DNA of 64,000 nucleotides from Pseudoalteromonas xiamenensis (GTDB lineage: Bacteria; Pseudomonadota; Gammaproteobacteria; Enterobacterales; Alteromonadaceae). The DNA is taken from the NCBI RefSeq assembly GCF_030994125.1, contig NZ_CP099917.1:992001-1056000 (forward strand). Reading direction: 5' to 3'. The position numbers and the translations under genes were made by a program. This document shows, piece after piece, positions 29,501-35,380 of this stretch. The number at the start of each line of letters is the position of its first letter. The stretch's first letter is position 1. The notes beneath the pieces were generated by a model, which was not told where the DNA came from, searched no databases, and saw only the letters and a list, made by a program, of their open reading frames with translations.

Positions 29501-29801
29501 AGGAGGCACATGACCCATTTCCATCACATGCTTCTACATAAAAAGTGTGCGTACCTGGATAATTTTGGATCCATCGGCTGAACGAAGTCCCAGTGTAATT
29601 ACTTCTAAACTTCAAAGGCGACTGTGAGGGCTTTGTTACCCACAAATGAAAGTACGCCGTTCCACTTGGTTTTGACCAAGAAAGTTCCGTTGTGTCGCCC
29701 AGATACATCGAGCTTTTTGATGAACTTAACGACGGAGACTGGATTGCATGAGCACCAATGCTTACTATTAGTGCTGTGAAAAGGAGAAATCCCCTAAACA
29801 T
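20517..29801 (-). CDS. Giant SpvB/RHS polymorphic toxin with C-terminal GIY-YIG/URI-like nuclease
   Basis: 3094 residues from ATG 29801, preferred over upstream starts because GGAGGT lies 6 nt before it and a signal peptide (MFRGFLLFTALIVSIGAHA) follows. Residues ~20-1110 are repeated beta-sandwich domains of two types, each with paired cysteines (EACDGNGSC; KACNKTDSYC). Residues ~1125-1400 are SpvB-like, then FG-GAP/VCBS calcium repeats (DHDGDGKQEL, DVNGDGYADF), then RHS/YD repeats and the conserved core end GRIYDPTLGRFMQADP ... YTDPTGYL near 2870. The variable tip (~3003-3094) has VYPCFNC, KFGETTNPTSRYS and EKMKIYNHALINFSLPPGNK, which match GIY-YIG/URI nuclease motifs (Arg, catalytic Glu, final Asn). 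Probably exported or shell-delivered DNase; the secretion route is not visible. Confidence 0.88.
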   Translation of the reverse strand: MFRGFLLFTALIVSIGAHAIQSPSLSSSKSSMYLGDTTELSWSKPSGTAYFHLWVTKPSQSPLKFRSNYTGTSFSRWIQNYPGTHTFYVEACDGNGSCASSNSVSVYMQERPTIPDTPGEPDVNWDLYHPVGASIMVKIPSVSGADYYQVYNGTSTTSKSVSRTFYSSSWEYIPSVGSGPNYIRIQACNSAGCSSESAPRRIVIFNNPSAPNVSVSPTVVGKGGTVKVDWNRPDGLIWSGAYFKLSCINNSGTDVCAQTIPHIGGSNKSEYSYSFNANEVSGYDIQVKACNKTDSYCSSSVMRTAYVAPAVPGDPAYNVAWDFYYPENTTMTLNLPQSIEGADSYDVYYYDEGTTPLKVSHVATSQKSINVNVGALGNHQLQLAACVTSRSGGYHCSGKSEGRRIVAFVPPVSPELSISPTKPALNDDVTVTWNRPDKLIWSGGYFKLSCVTNGNKDICDEKIDHIGGSHKAQYTHTFKASEVAQYSISVKACNKSDKSCTTSNYALFETAPSHGDPSYNVAWDFYYPENSLMKVTLSQTIEGADSFDVYYYPEAGTPKKVAHVGKNQQTINVNVGEKGNYSLQLAACITSDSGQYHCGEKSKAIRIVSFSKPDAPTVIVTPETANVNDTVTVNWNRPDNLIWSGGYFKVSCVGENGVEQCGEKIDHIGGSKKSEYTHELKVANASVLTFKVTACNKTDATCSSSNLVSKTIGQAQTPVLSATKHDMFLGDTTVLSWTNPKNVKTFNIWVEKPGQEPLLIVQGYTKTFFNRWIQNYPGVHTFYVEACQENGVCVASNRINITMKQGRVDQYPVLTSAKSSMVLGDKTLLTWTRPAETTHFNLWVIKPDQEAFAPWTGLTDTSFNRWIQNYPGIHTYFVEACNAKGECFSSNRVEVSVHPSLGVLEDLVLEAPERAFLKSKGSIKWKFTKTQERQYELTLFVKKPDGEQLVELASSSNNQASSFDYLFEKSGDHFFYVQACALVEQQQTIPVITDSLFTPVGEVSKTCSDLEPTKVTVSVINQEFLPENKGDELTWSSLPSGSTVTIESATCSDNCDMASLNWSLLATLKNGETSLALSNSEGKVYRIKVCFADGSCTSWMSVDAEPAKVETPQTPVMAQVPDASYSALGMIDADVDVNSAGNATYETSIEVPVAPGGFTPELSIQYSSAGGDSELGYGWALVGRSTIARCRRYLEEDGYYQGIQLDETDAVCLDGQRLVPEVAGSKLASGTTYRLKSEPNVKVEYLGNTGFVVYLPSGEQHTYGNVDNARVKEVASSTVYQWHLSKKSDTYGNVIHYEYQGSDTERLRLAKVTYAGNTVVFNYETRPDLYKRYFLGTLITDDKRLRSIVVTNHLNQDVNYYGFDYVASRASNRTLLDSIRQCAGQYGGCKTPTTFDYSDDVPTGLVENSHLISYDIKSAFGLTSLERPEIKLMDHDGDGKQELVILAAADDDVNFQIRNFAVSTTGISELGLLATGKSTRRHVGEDANEENVYVHRRNWHVTDLENDGQDEIQILPSNETEIYGDIFGDGVQRPVQKYDSEALGEIWDYWSACSQMSRCDATLDVVGLFDFNYDGLVDRLIGAWGMEVDAHTGRTFSSARSFILINTSKGQVFSERYIDPSVGMNSSVGGEIYSEKLQGDVNGDGYADFLGKCFDGVKFRSCSEVSSIDEPPRLGPHEEVAVHAYIDINGDGRDDYVFMEDKKVKAQLSHPTLKSEITLADVGDRIDGTPHIVGSGASQVLFADLDGDGQPAMIAFDQLSGIVYIWHDANQSNQPIDRLEHVRVEKGPTHEFGYTTLLNGHTADTDANTKHWGNGAAVKDVRSGGFVVSGWAAQTAANSTREDSEQRFAFDYEGLKVQAGGRGALGFKKVTKTNVSNGIVETTTYRQDAPFTGQPEIKERSYQGALLSRYSVTDWQTLSLFSGQVVKGVVKGSQTTTYVLDGENGHIEGSRKTDLKTETKSIDYEVVNNSYIRQSALTSIETDHIGGFTWHTQQSFQYDDEDTNNWYLARPTTKTVTSTLKRGSIEHSQSTQRYTTSYNDENRVEYTERGVSEEGTPESEQVYLKEAFTYDSYGNVLTTTQCSQHYADNCTTATINKGALPLYHILNRKHVEYDQGRHIRSESNGLFTEYTYSNHNAWGLPQTAVDPHGVTEIRRYDAFGQLYFSARADGSYASSIKSWCDNNCPQGATYRIENKASNAPTKVVYLDMFGRELGSDQQTLTGGWISQRNEYDNFGQLVKQSVPYQQGDTVYYEEKQYDVLGRRWLSTSPSGITKQERYVGATQYTHVSGTHNGPLSDYATINYTLSKTHNGFNLLTTAVDANAASTEYRYNELKLLSEVQDPDKQSVYIDYNAYGHKIFMNDLDKGQMSYANDAQGNVVKFTAADKSATLHSYDSLGREVQTNVLDTAGNTSKESQFEFDGAFLTRQSSTEGDLTRFTPDSFGRVKEVGRYLDGEQLTSSTTYDHLGRVFQEFDVSGDSRGVQYEYQNGYAIALKEARNSETVYYQAQQMDAFGNITQWQTGTGVTSNAQYDEKTGFLKSINTGHGVVQDLVFEYDGLGNLRARQDKNGDTARDNLLEVFGYDELNRLSAVTMNGVNTLSMSYYDNGNIKTKSDVQSGQYYQYSGKASRCATPAGTHAVSSIGQLSYCYDTRGNQTYAYDGGTRTRQVWYSYFDKPTRIVSQKAQTEFKYDAKNSRFQRIDKEGDKTTTTYYAGNTEVVIEAGSRQYRRYIGDFAIATVTGRVQTTRYMYKDHLGSTDVITAEDGALIERLSYDAFGRRRDGLTWGKIQQLYTDPSVQNALDITEKGFTGHEHVDHAEAIHMGGRIYDPTLGRFMQADPFVQEPTSAQSFNRYTYVFNNPLSYTDPTGYLCTQSGWTFEFCNGEEKQNEQDKAAGEAVSEQNVNRDIQGKEGESEAALNGTTKTETPSDNAVTLNPSDDDTTKAAGVLAVGWGGAAAEPTPAGEIVMGVATLAAAAYYGPELMEKMRTEIDGIMKKAAGPDGVQYSLRATKDGVYPCFNCSSGVTNLKAGDVWKFGETTNPTSRYSPTFLRTNNLRQVNEFHGNRVQIKVVEKMKIYNHALINFSLPPGNKIFR

Positions 29802-30087
29802 GTCTACCTCCGTGATATGGCTGACTATCATCTTGACAAGTATCAAAAACATCATATTTTTTGATATAAGGTAAGGGAACGGTTGAACACATCCGCATCT
29901 ATATTTCCTTTGAATTGGGTGTTTATTACACTGAAAAATGGGGGCGAACTATACAGCAATCGGGTTTTTGTGTAAATATTAGAAACACTGTATTTGTAAA
30001 TGGCTGTATAAATTACTTAGTCGATTCTGAAAATCTCAACTTTCCAGATAACCGAGCGTTTTAGTTCCCAATTCATCCACAACAAGC

Positions 30088-31422
30088 CTAGCTAAACAAC
30101 TCGATATTTGTCCGATTTCTCCAACTCAGGCACATTTTCAACCAACATAAAATCCAGACGTAAAAAAACCTCAATAGGCTTAGGATTTTTCTCAAGTTTT
30201 GCCCGATACCCGCTAAGATTGCGTTGAGTTTATTGCCCAATATGCCTTTCAAGCGGTTTAATCCCAAATGGCCATCACTTTTCATGTGCCCGATGATGGG
30301 TTCTATGCCATTGCAGCGCTTGAGTTTTTTCTTACTCGCAGGTGTCACGCCGCGTTTTTGACCTGCAATAAAGACATCGTAGCGCTCTGCCATATGAACC
30401 CGATAACCTCGGTCTACAAAGCAGGTAAACGGATGCACGTTGGCGACGTCTTCGACTATCCTCAAGGTGCGATACAAGGTGTCACCGTCATAAGGGTTAC
30501 CGTGCATCGCATGACAGCACTGTATAAACTGTTCTTTCACCGTCGTTGCCACGCTGACCTTCACCCCAAACTCGTACGGTTTTGCACTTTTGCCTTTTGC
30601 TATGCATTCAACGTGTGGCTCATGCTGTGAGTACAGCTTCGATTTACTGAATTTATCTTGTTTTAACAGTTTTTCAGCTTGGCGGAGTTGAACGACCAGC
30701 GCCGCTGAAGGGTTGGTATCTAACTTACGAAGAATGTCGCGGAACACACGGCCAAGATACGACTTTTGTTTTTTCAACGCCTTACGCATCCGCTTGTATT
30801 GTTTGGCATACGCATAGCGACTGACTGAGTTTGCGACCTTCACACCTGCTCTCGCATAGCTTTGTCGCAGTGTGATACCTGCGTGTTTGGCAAGGTCGAC
30901 TAGTTTTTTCCAGCATCGTTCAAGCAGTTTACTGTCGGTTGGAAAGCTGATGTTCTTGTCCATCACGGTGCTATCCACCACCACTTCGCGCAAACTACTT
31001 TCTTTTACCGCGCCGACTTTTAGTCCGACATCGACGGTGAGCGACAACATTAATTCCGTACCTTGCTCGCCAATTCGCTTGCAAAAACGCACCATAGAAC
31101 TTGGGTCACACGGCATATGATGGGTAAAAAACTGCATCCCAAAAAAATACTGCCAATAGGGATTTTCACACCACATGGCGACGGCTTTTTCATCCGAAAG
31201 CTTATGAATTTGTTTAAGATATTCCAATCCAGCCAGTAATCGAATCGGTTTTCCCAACGCGCCACTATCTGCACTGTAAAGTTGACCAAATTCGGCTTCT
31301 AAACGCTGCCAATCAATGGTGTGGGCCAACTTAACGAGTTCATGGTTGGGTGCCACGAGGTCAATCAATTCGATCGCGAACAGGTGTTTTTGTGGTGTAT
31401 GGTTGGTCGCTTTTGGCTTCAT
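30088..31422 (-). CDS. IS5-family transposase
   Basis: 444 residues, with GGAG 6-9 nt upstream of ATG. N-terminal DUF772-like domain (HELVKLAHTIDWQRLEAEF ... GLEYLKQIHKLSDEKAVAMW), then a DDE catalytic domain with candidate acidic residues in VVVDSTVMDKN, FVDRGYRVH and NGIEPIIGHMK. A long basic insertion (YAYAKQYKRMRKALKKQKSY) separates the first two. Full length and apparently intact, so it could act on both sets of ends. Its C-terminus (SWRNRTNIELFS) differs from copy 1. Confidence 0.92.
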   Translation of the reverse strand: MKPKATNHTPQKHLFAIELIDLVAPNHELVKLAHTIDWQRLEAEFGQLYSADSGALGKPIRLLAGLEYLKQIHKLSDEKAVAMWCENPYWQYFFGMQFFTHHMPCDPSSMVRFCKRIGEQGTELMLSLTVDVGLKVGAVKESSLREVVVDSTVMDKNISFPTDSKLLERCWKKLVDLAKHAGITLRQSYARAGVKVANSVSRYAYAKQYKRMRKALKKQKSYLGRVFRDILRKLDTNPSAALVVQLRQAEKLLKQDKFSKSKLYSQHEPHVECIAKGKSAKPYEFGVKVSVATTVKEQFIQCCHAMHGNPYDGDTLYRTLRIVEDVANVHPFTCFVDRGYRVHMAERYDVFIAGQKRGVTPASKKKLKRCNGIEPIIGHMKSDGHLGLNRLKGILGNKLNAILAGIGQNLRKILSLLRFFYVWILCWLKMCLSWRNRTNIELFS

Positions 31423-31432
31423 TTTTGATCTC

Positions 31433-31478
31433 CATTTTGCAAGGTTTTGCGGGGTGAAAATGTAAACCTTGCAAAATG
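31433..31478 (-). promoter_or_regulatory. 15-bp hairpin in the transposase leader
   Basis: CATTTTGCAAGGTTT (31433-31447) is perfectly mirrored at 31464-31478 with a 16-nt loop. It touches the transposase ribosome site (complement of 31430-31433). In read-through transcripts it could hide that site and limit transposase translation, as known for IS10 and IS50; here this is inference. Confidence 0.5.
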
Positions 31479-31542
31479 AGGATAGTAAGATCGTTTAGAT
31501 CATCAAGAAGATCAATCAATTAAGTGAATTTCAGTATCGACT

Positions 31543-31914
31543 AAATACAATCAGTATATTAAATCGTCTCAACTACCGTTTGAACCCATATTGTATGCAG
31601 AACACGTTCTTGTTATGTCTGACAGCCGACCACCCAAATTTTACTCAGATGAACAACTGCATAGTCAGATACAACAATTCCTCACCGCCTTAAAAGCAAG
31701 AGGCGTAACACACGTAAACTGGCAAAAGGTTGATATACATTTGCTTGGGGAGCATATGGCGCTGGCCAGCAACATTGCCATTCGGCGCGATAAAAATGCT
31801 GACATCGTAGATGTTGTCGGCGCAAGCTATACATTGTATAAACAGGAACAGGGCTGGCGTATTGTCGCATTTGCAATTCACTCTGCAGATACGGCGTTTA
31901 TTCCACAAACATAA
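31543..31914 (+). pseudogene. 3' fragment of secreted NTF2/SnoaL-like gene
   Basis: Continues the gene begun at 14294: from AAAT at 31543 the frame reads YNQYIKSSQLPFEPILYAEH, then an NTF2-like core (VNWQKVDIHLLGEHMALAS; YTLYKQEQGWRIVAFAIHSA) to a stop at 31914. NTF2-like proteins of this size are small alpha+beta barrels, often secreted ligand binders or isomerases. A shorter product from TTG 31591 or ATG 31615 is possible but would lack the first helix. The LysR gene follows in the same direction. Confidence 0.78.
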
Positions 31915-31940
31915 TGTTATGGAGAGGTGTGGCACAACGA

Positions 31941-32810
31941 ATGGAAAATTGGGATGACTATCGGCTACTCCTTGCACTACATCAAAGTCAGAGTATTCGG
32001 GAAGCAGCACTGAAATTGGGGGTAAACCACAGCACCGTTTCAAGGCGACTTGCCCAATTAAATTGTGCTGCTCGCTCTGTTGTCGTTGAATCAACTCAAT
32101 CAGGGCTTGCAATCACGCAATACGGGCGCATGCTTGTTGAAACAGCACAACAGATGCGTTCACTGATTGACGAGCAAGAGCGTGTACTTTCCAGTATGAA
32201 TGTCGCTCCAAAAAGTCGAATATCGCTCTCTCTTCCACCGGCGATTCTGCAGTTTATGTTGCTGGATGACTTAACTGAATACCAAACGCGGCACCCCGAA
32301 CTTGACCTTATAATCACAACATCGTACGACTTTGCTGACCTCAATCAAGGTGAAGCCGACATCGTGATCCGCGTTTCGAACGCACCGGGTGATACCTTAG
32401 TTGGACACCGAGTGTTTCCCATCTATGTTGGTTATTTTGCTGCGACCGATTATTTAGAACACACGCCTGTGCCTGAACGAGAATGGATAACCGGCATTGA
32501 TGCAAATTGGACCGAACAATCACCATGGCCGCACCTGCCAGTACGTTTTAAGGTTGAGGATTTAGTGACGCGACACAAAATGGCCAGTGAAGGACTCGGT
32601 ATGATCCGAGGGGCGTATTATATTGCAAAACACTTTCCTAACCTCGTGCCGATTAACGAAGAATGCAGGCCCTTTCTTGATTTATGGATACTCACGCACC
32701 CCAATTTGCGCCATACGCCGAGAATAAAGGCGGTCATGACCTACCTGCTTGAACGACTTCGCAATAAATCCCATATCGTGCTTCGAGAAGATGCCCCAAA
32801 TGATAAATAA
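31941..32810 (+). CDS. LysR-family transcriptional regulator
   Basis: 289 residues from ATG 31941, preferred because GGAGAGG precedes it and the HTH then starts normally (MENWDDYRLLLALHQSQSIR ... LGVNHSTVSRRLAQL). C-terminal substrate-binding domain with ISLSLPPAILQFMLLDDL and the later GLGMIRGAYYIAKHFPNLV. This subtype (VNHSTVSRR) is common next to small enzyme genes. It once lay directly after the NTF2-like gene, which may be its target or cotranscribed partner. Confidence 0.92.
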   Translation: MENWDDYRLLLALHQSQSIREAALKLGVNHSTVSRRLAQLNCAARSVVVESTQSGLAITQYGRMLVETAQQMRSLIDEQERVLSSMNVAPKSRISLSLPPAILQFMLLDDLTEYQTRHPELDLIITTSYDFADLNQGEADIVIRVSNAPGDTLVGHRVFPIYVGYFAATDYLEHTPVPEREWITGIDANWTEQSPWPHLPVRFKVEDLVTRHKMASEGLGMIRGAYYIAKHFPNLVPINEECRPFLDLWILTHPNLRHTPRIKAVMTYLLERLRNKSHIVLREDAPNDK

Positions 32811-32851
32811 ATGTTAAAATGATTCATTATTCTTCTTAAATTCAGACTGGT

Positions 32852-34150
32852 ATGTCAGAACAACACAATCAGTATTTAAGCCGCGGGGCCGTTTTCCTTG
32901 TGATTTCCATTTTTCTTGGATACGCAGCAGACTATGCCTTTAACCTCACCCTAAGTCGACATCTAAGTGTGCACGAATACGGTGACTACAAAGTTGCTTA
33001 TGGCTTCACAACACTGATGTCGGTACTCGTTTTATTAGGAGGCGATAGGTTAGCTCCCCGTATTTTAGCTAGACCTATCTCAGAACAGCAAACCAGTACC
33101 ATTGTTGATTATTTGGCGTTTTACCTGAAAAATGCGTTTGTTCTGAGCTTTATCGTTATTGCGCTAACTTGGGCTGCCAGCTTTTTGTATCTGTTGTCCT
33201 TTGATAAACAAGACCATCACGCTATGGCATTTATGGTCCTTGCTGTCCCACTCATTGCAGTTGGCGCGATACTAAGCCGAGTGCTGCAAAGTGCAAAAAG
33301 ACTCGCCGCCTCGAACTTGCCATGGCGCATTGTACTTCCTGTGCTAAAAGCACTTAGTGTTCTGTTGCTCGCTCAGTATTTTACTTCGATGTCGGTTATT
33401 CATGTCATTGCCGCGGGGATTATCGTTGTCATCGCTATTTTGCTATGGCAATTCAGGTATCTAAAACAACTCGGGTTGTTGCAATCCTTGAAACCGACTT
33501 ACCATTTGGATACCTCCAAACTGCTTAAATTGTCCATTCCGATGATGCTTGCCATGCTCGTAACGATGCTGCTGAATCAAACGGACATTTTTATGCTGGA
33601 GTTGATTTCACAAGAGCACGTGGTCGGTCATTTTGGCGCGGCGAATACGTTGGCGCACCTTATTCCCGTAACCCAAGTGACGATTGCCAGTCTATTTATG
33701 CCGTTGATAGGCCATTATTTTGACAAACAACCAGATCAAGCCCTTGTTCTGTTTAAAAAAGCCCAACGCATCACCATCTTGGTGATTGCGGTAATAGCGA
33801 CTGTCTTGTTTATTTTTTCGAATTCGTTGTTAGCTATTTTTGGTGACAGTTATCTCAACGCGGAACCCGCACTTGTTTGGCTGATTGCCGGTTACAGTGT
33901 TTGGGCGTTTGCCGCACCGAGTGTTACTTGGCAACAGTACAACGGGAATGGCTTACAAATCGTTTATGTTGGCGCGGCGGCAATAATGATTGATTTAGTG
34001 GCCAACCTTTACTTTATTCCAAAATATGACATCGAAGGCGCCGCAATCGCAACGGCATTGTCGCTGTCCTGTGCCACGGTATTGGTGCTCATGTTGAATC
34101 TAAAGCAGTCAGCTAAATCTCTCGAAAAACGTGATGAAACGGATGCTTAG
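32852..34150 (+). CDS. Oligosaccharide flippase family protein (Wzx/MATE-like)
   Basis: 432 residues with about 12 transmembrane helices and the N-terminal pattern of polysaccharide_synt family exporters (SRHLSVHEYGDYKVAYGFTT). Such proteins flip undecaprenyl-linked oligosaccharides across the inner membrane. No glycosyltransferase genes are nearby, so this is an orphan copy. Start ATG has no strong ribosome site; the gene follows the LysR gene by 41 nt. Confidence 0.85.
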   Translation: MSEQHNQYLSRGAVFLVISIFLGYAADYAFNLTLSRHLSVHEYGDYKVAYGFTTLMSVLVLLGGDRLAPRILARPISEQQTSTIVDYLAFYLKNAFVLSFIVIALTWAASFLYLLSFDKQDHHAMAFMVLAVPLIAVGAILSRVLQSAKRLAASNLPWRIVLPVLKALSVLLLAQYFTSMSVIHVIAAGIIVVIAILLWQFRYLKQLGLLQSLKPTYHLDTSKLLKLSIPMMLAMLVTMLLNQTDIFMLELISQEHVVGHFGAANTLAHLIPVTQVTIASLFMPLIGHYFDKQPDQALVLFKKAQRITILVIAVIATVLFIFSNSLLAIFGDSYLNAEPALVWLIAGYSVWAFAAPSVTWQQYNGNGLQIVYVGAAAIMIDLVANLYFIPKYDIEGAAIATALSLSCATVLVLMLNLKQSAKSLEKRDETDA

Positions 34151-34161
34151 CGTAAATTAAA

Positions 34162-34193
34162 ACCGTGGTCTCAGGCACAAGCCTGACCACGGT
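34162..34193. terminator. Hairpin between convergent genes
   Basis: ACCGTGGT(CT)CAGGC / GCCTGACCACGGT with an ACAA loop and a two-base bulge. It overlaps the last codons of the rhodanese gene. Confidence 0.55.
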
Positions 34194-34584
34194 GTTCAAC
34201 AGGCAAGTTATTGTCAACCCACTCAATAAAACCACCCGCTACGGAGTAAACCTGATCAAAGCCCATCTCTTTTAGACTGAGCGCCGCTAGTGCAGAACGC
34301 GCACCTGAGCGACAAATGAGGTAAATAGGTCGATGCGCGAGACACTCAAGCGCATCTTTATCACACAAATCGCAAACCAACGGGTGTAGGTGAATTTTCA
34401 TTTCGAGTACACCTCTTGGAAAATTGACGCTGTTGGCTAGGTGGCCGGCATTAAACTCTTCAGGTTCACGCACATCAATTAATATCGAGTCAGCGTGCTG
34501 AAGTGCTTCAAAAAGGTCAGTCACCGTCACTTCACGTATTGCGCCTTTTGCTTGTTCAACCAACTGCTGAGATGATTTGATCAT
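34171..34584 (-). CDS. Rhodanese-like sulfurtransferase
   Basis: 137 residues. A single rhodanese domain with DVREPEEFNAGHLANSVNFP and the active-site loop around Cys91 (LICRSGARSALAA). Two extra cysteines (VCDLCDKD) sit mid-domain. Rhodaneses move sulfane sulfur, here probably from persulfide or glutathione persulfide. Last gene of the operon with the TauE-like permease and the persulfide dioxygenase, 17 nt after the permease. Confidence 0.9.
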   Translation of the reverse strand: MIKSSQQLVEQAKGAIREVTVTDLFEALQHADSILIDVREPEEFNAGHLANSVNFPRGVLEMKIHLHPLVCDLCDKDALECLAHRPIYLICRSGARSALAALSLKEMGFDQVYSVAGGFIEWVDNNLPVEHRGQACA

Positions 34585-34601
34585 ATAACCCTCTAAATAC
34601 G

Positions 34602-35357
34602 CTATAAATAGACGCTGCGCACGAACACAAAACTAGACATGGCGAGCAAGAAAACCGCAAACCCCTTTTGCAACGATTGTTTGGGCAACAACGTGCTAAG
34701 TGAACGACCAAACAAGCTACCCAAAATACCGCCAAACACCATGATACCTATCAGTGGCCAATCAAAGGTCATCGCTTGTGAGCTATAGAGCTCGTAGTAT
34801 TTCATAAATCCCGAACTAGCATTGAGCGCAATAATCATTAGGCTTGTCCCTGTTGCGAGTAACATTGGGAGACCGGCAAAAAACATCAAGGCGGGCACAA
34901 TTAAGAAACCTCCACCGACGCCAACAAACCCGGTAACGACCCCAACAACAAATCCTTCTAGCAACAATAGATGCAAGGGCTGAGCATTTGTCGGAGCAGA
35001 CTCTTTACGGCCTCGCCACATAAAAACGGCCGCAATACTCATCAGTACGACGAACACGAAAAGCTGAATTTTGCTCCCCATGACGGAGCCAAACCAAGCT
35101 CCAAAATAAGTACCAAACATGCCAGGGAGACCGAACAAAATTAAGTGCTTATAACTCACTTGGCGCTTCAACACGTTAAAAATACTCCCACCAAAACTAA
35201 TCCCAGCCACAATCGCCAATGAGGAGGCAATGGCCAGTGGAGCGGGTACATCCAGCAGATACATTAGAATCGGCACCGTCAAAATCGAGCCACCAGACCC
35301 AAATACGCCCAAACTCAGGCCGATTATTGTGGCGCCAAATAGCGCTTGCAATATCAC
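34602..35357 (-). CDS. TauE/SafE-family sulfite exporter
   Basis: 251-residue membrane protein with about eight helices and the two internal repeats of the family (GLSLGVFGSGGSILTVPIL near the N-terminus; FVGVGGGFLIVPALMF in the second half). It likely exports sulfite or a related sulfur oxyanion made by the dioxygenase. Middle gene of the three-gene sulfur operon; 23 nt from the upstream gene. Confidence 0.92.
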   Translation of the reverse strand: MILQALFGATIIGLSLGVFGSGGSILTVPILMYLLDVPAPLAIASSLAIVAGISFGGSIFNVLKRQVSYKHLILFGLPGMFGTYFGAWFGSVMGSKIQLFVFVVLMSIAAVFMWRGRKESAPTNAQPLHLLLLEGFVVGVVTGFVGVGGGFLIVPALMFFAGLPMLLATGTSLMIIALNASSGFMKYYELYSSQAMTFDWPLIGIMVFGGILGSLFGRSLSTLLPKQSLQKGFAVFLLAMSSFVFVRSVYL

Positions 35358-35380
35358 GTGCGTACTCCCGATTGTGCAGA

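Larger units (their letters stand above)
14415..31542. mobile_element. 17.1-kb IS-bounded composite element carrying toxin genes
   Basis: Two related IS5-like elements in the same orientation bound this segment. Its outer ends are inverted (AGTCGATTCTGAAA at 14415; TTTCAGTATCGACT ending at 31542) and flanked by AAAT on both sides. Removing it with one AAAT restores an NTF2-like reading frame. The interior holds a MITE-like element, hipBA, a broken Xre antitoxin, HTH genes, a truncated integrase, and the RHS toxin with candidate immunity gene. It may have moved as a composite transposon, or an IS inserted first and the island joined by recombination at IS copies. Confidence 0.7.
30019..31542 (-). 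mobile_element. IS5-like element copy 2, complete
   Basis: 1524 bp bounded by AGTCGATTCTGAAA and TTTCAGTATCGACT (13 of 14 positions match as inverted repeats). One transposase gene on the minus strand. Its inner flank (ACTT) does not match its outer flank (AAAT), whereas the outer flank matches that of copy 1, consistent with both copies being ends of one larger unit. Confidence 0.85.

Noticed and set aside
29802..29855. Upstream start for the RHS protein adding 18 residues
   Set aside because: The ATG at 29801 has GGAGGT at 6 nt and a proper signal peptide; the longer form would bury it.
30268..31289. Open frames inside IS copy 2 on both strands (and the same in copy 1)
   Set aside because: They are shadows of the transposase frame, repeated in both copies.
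32852..34150. Flippase as part of a polysaccharide cluster
   Set aside because: No glycosyltransferase or polymerase genes are near it, so no cluster is claimed.
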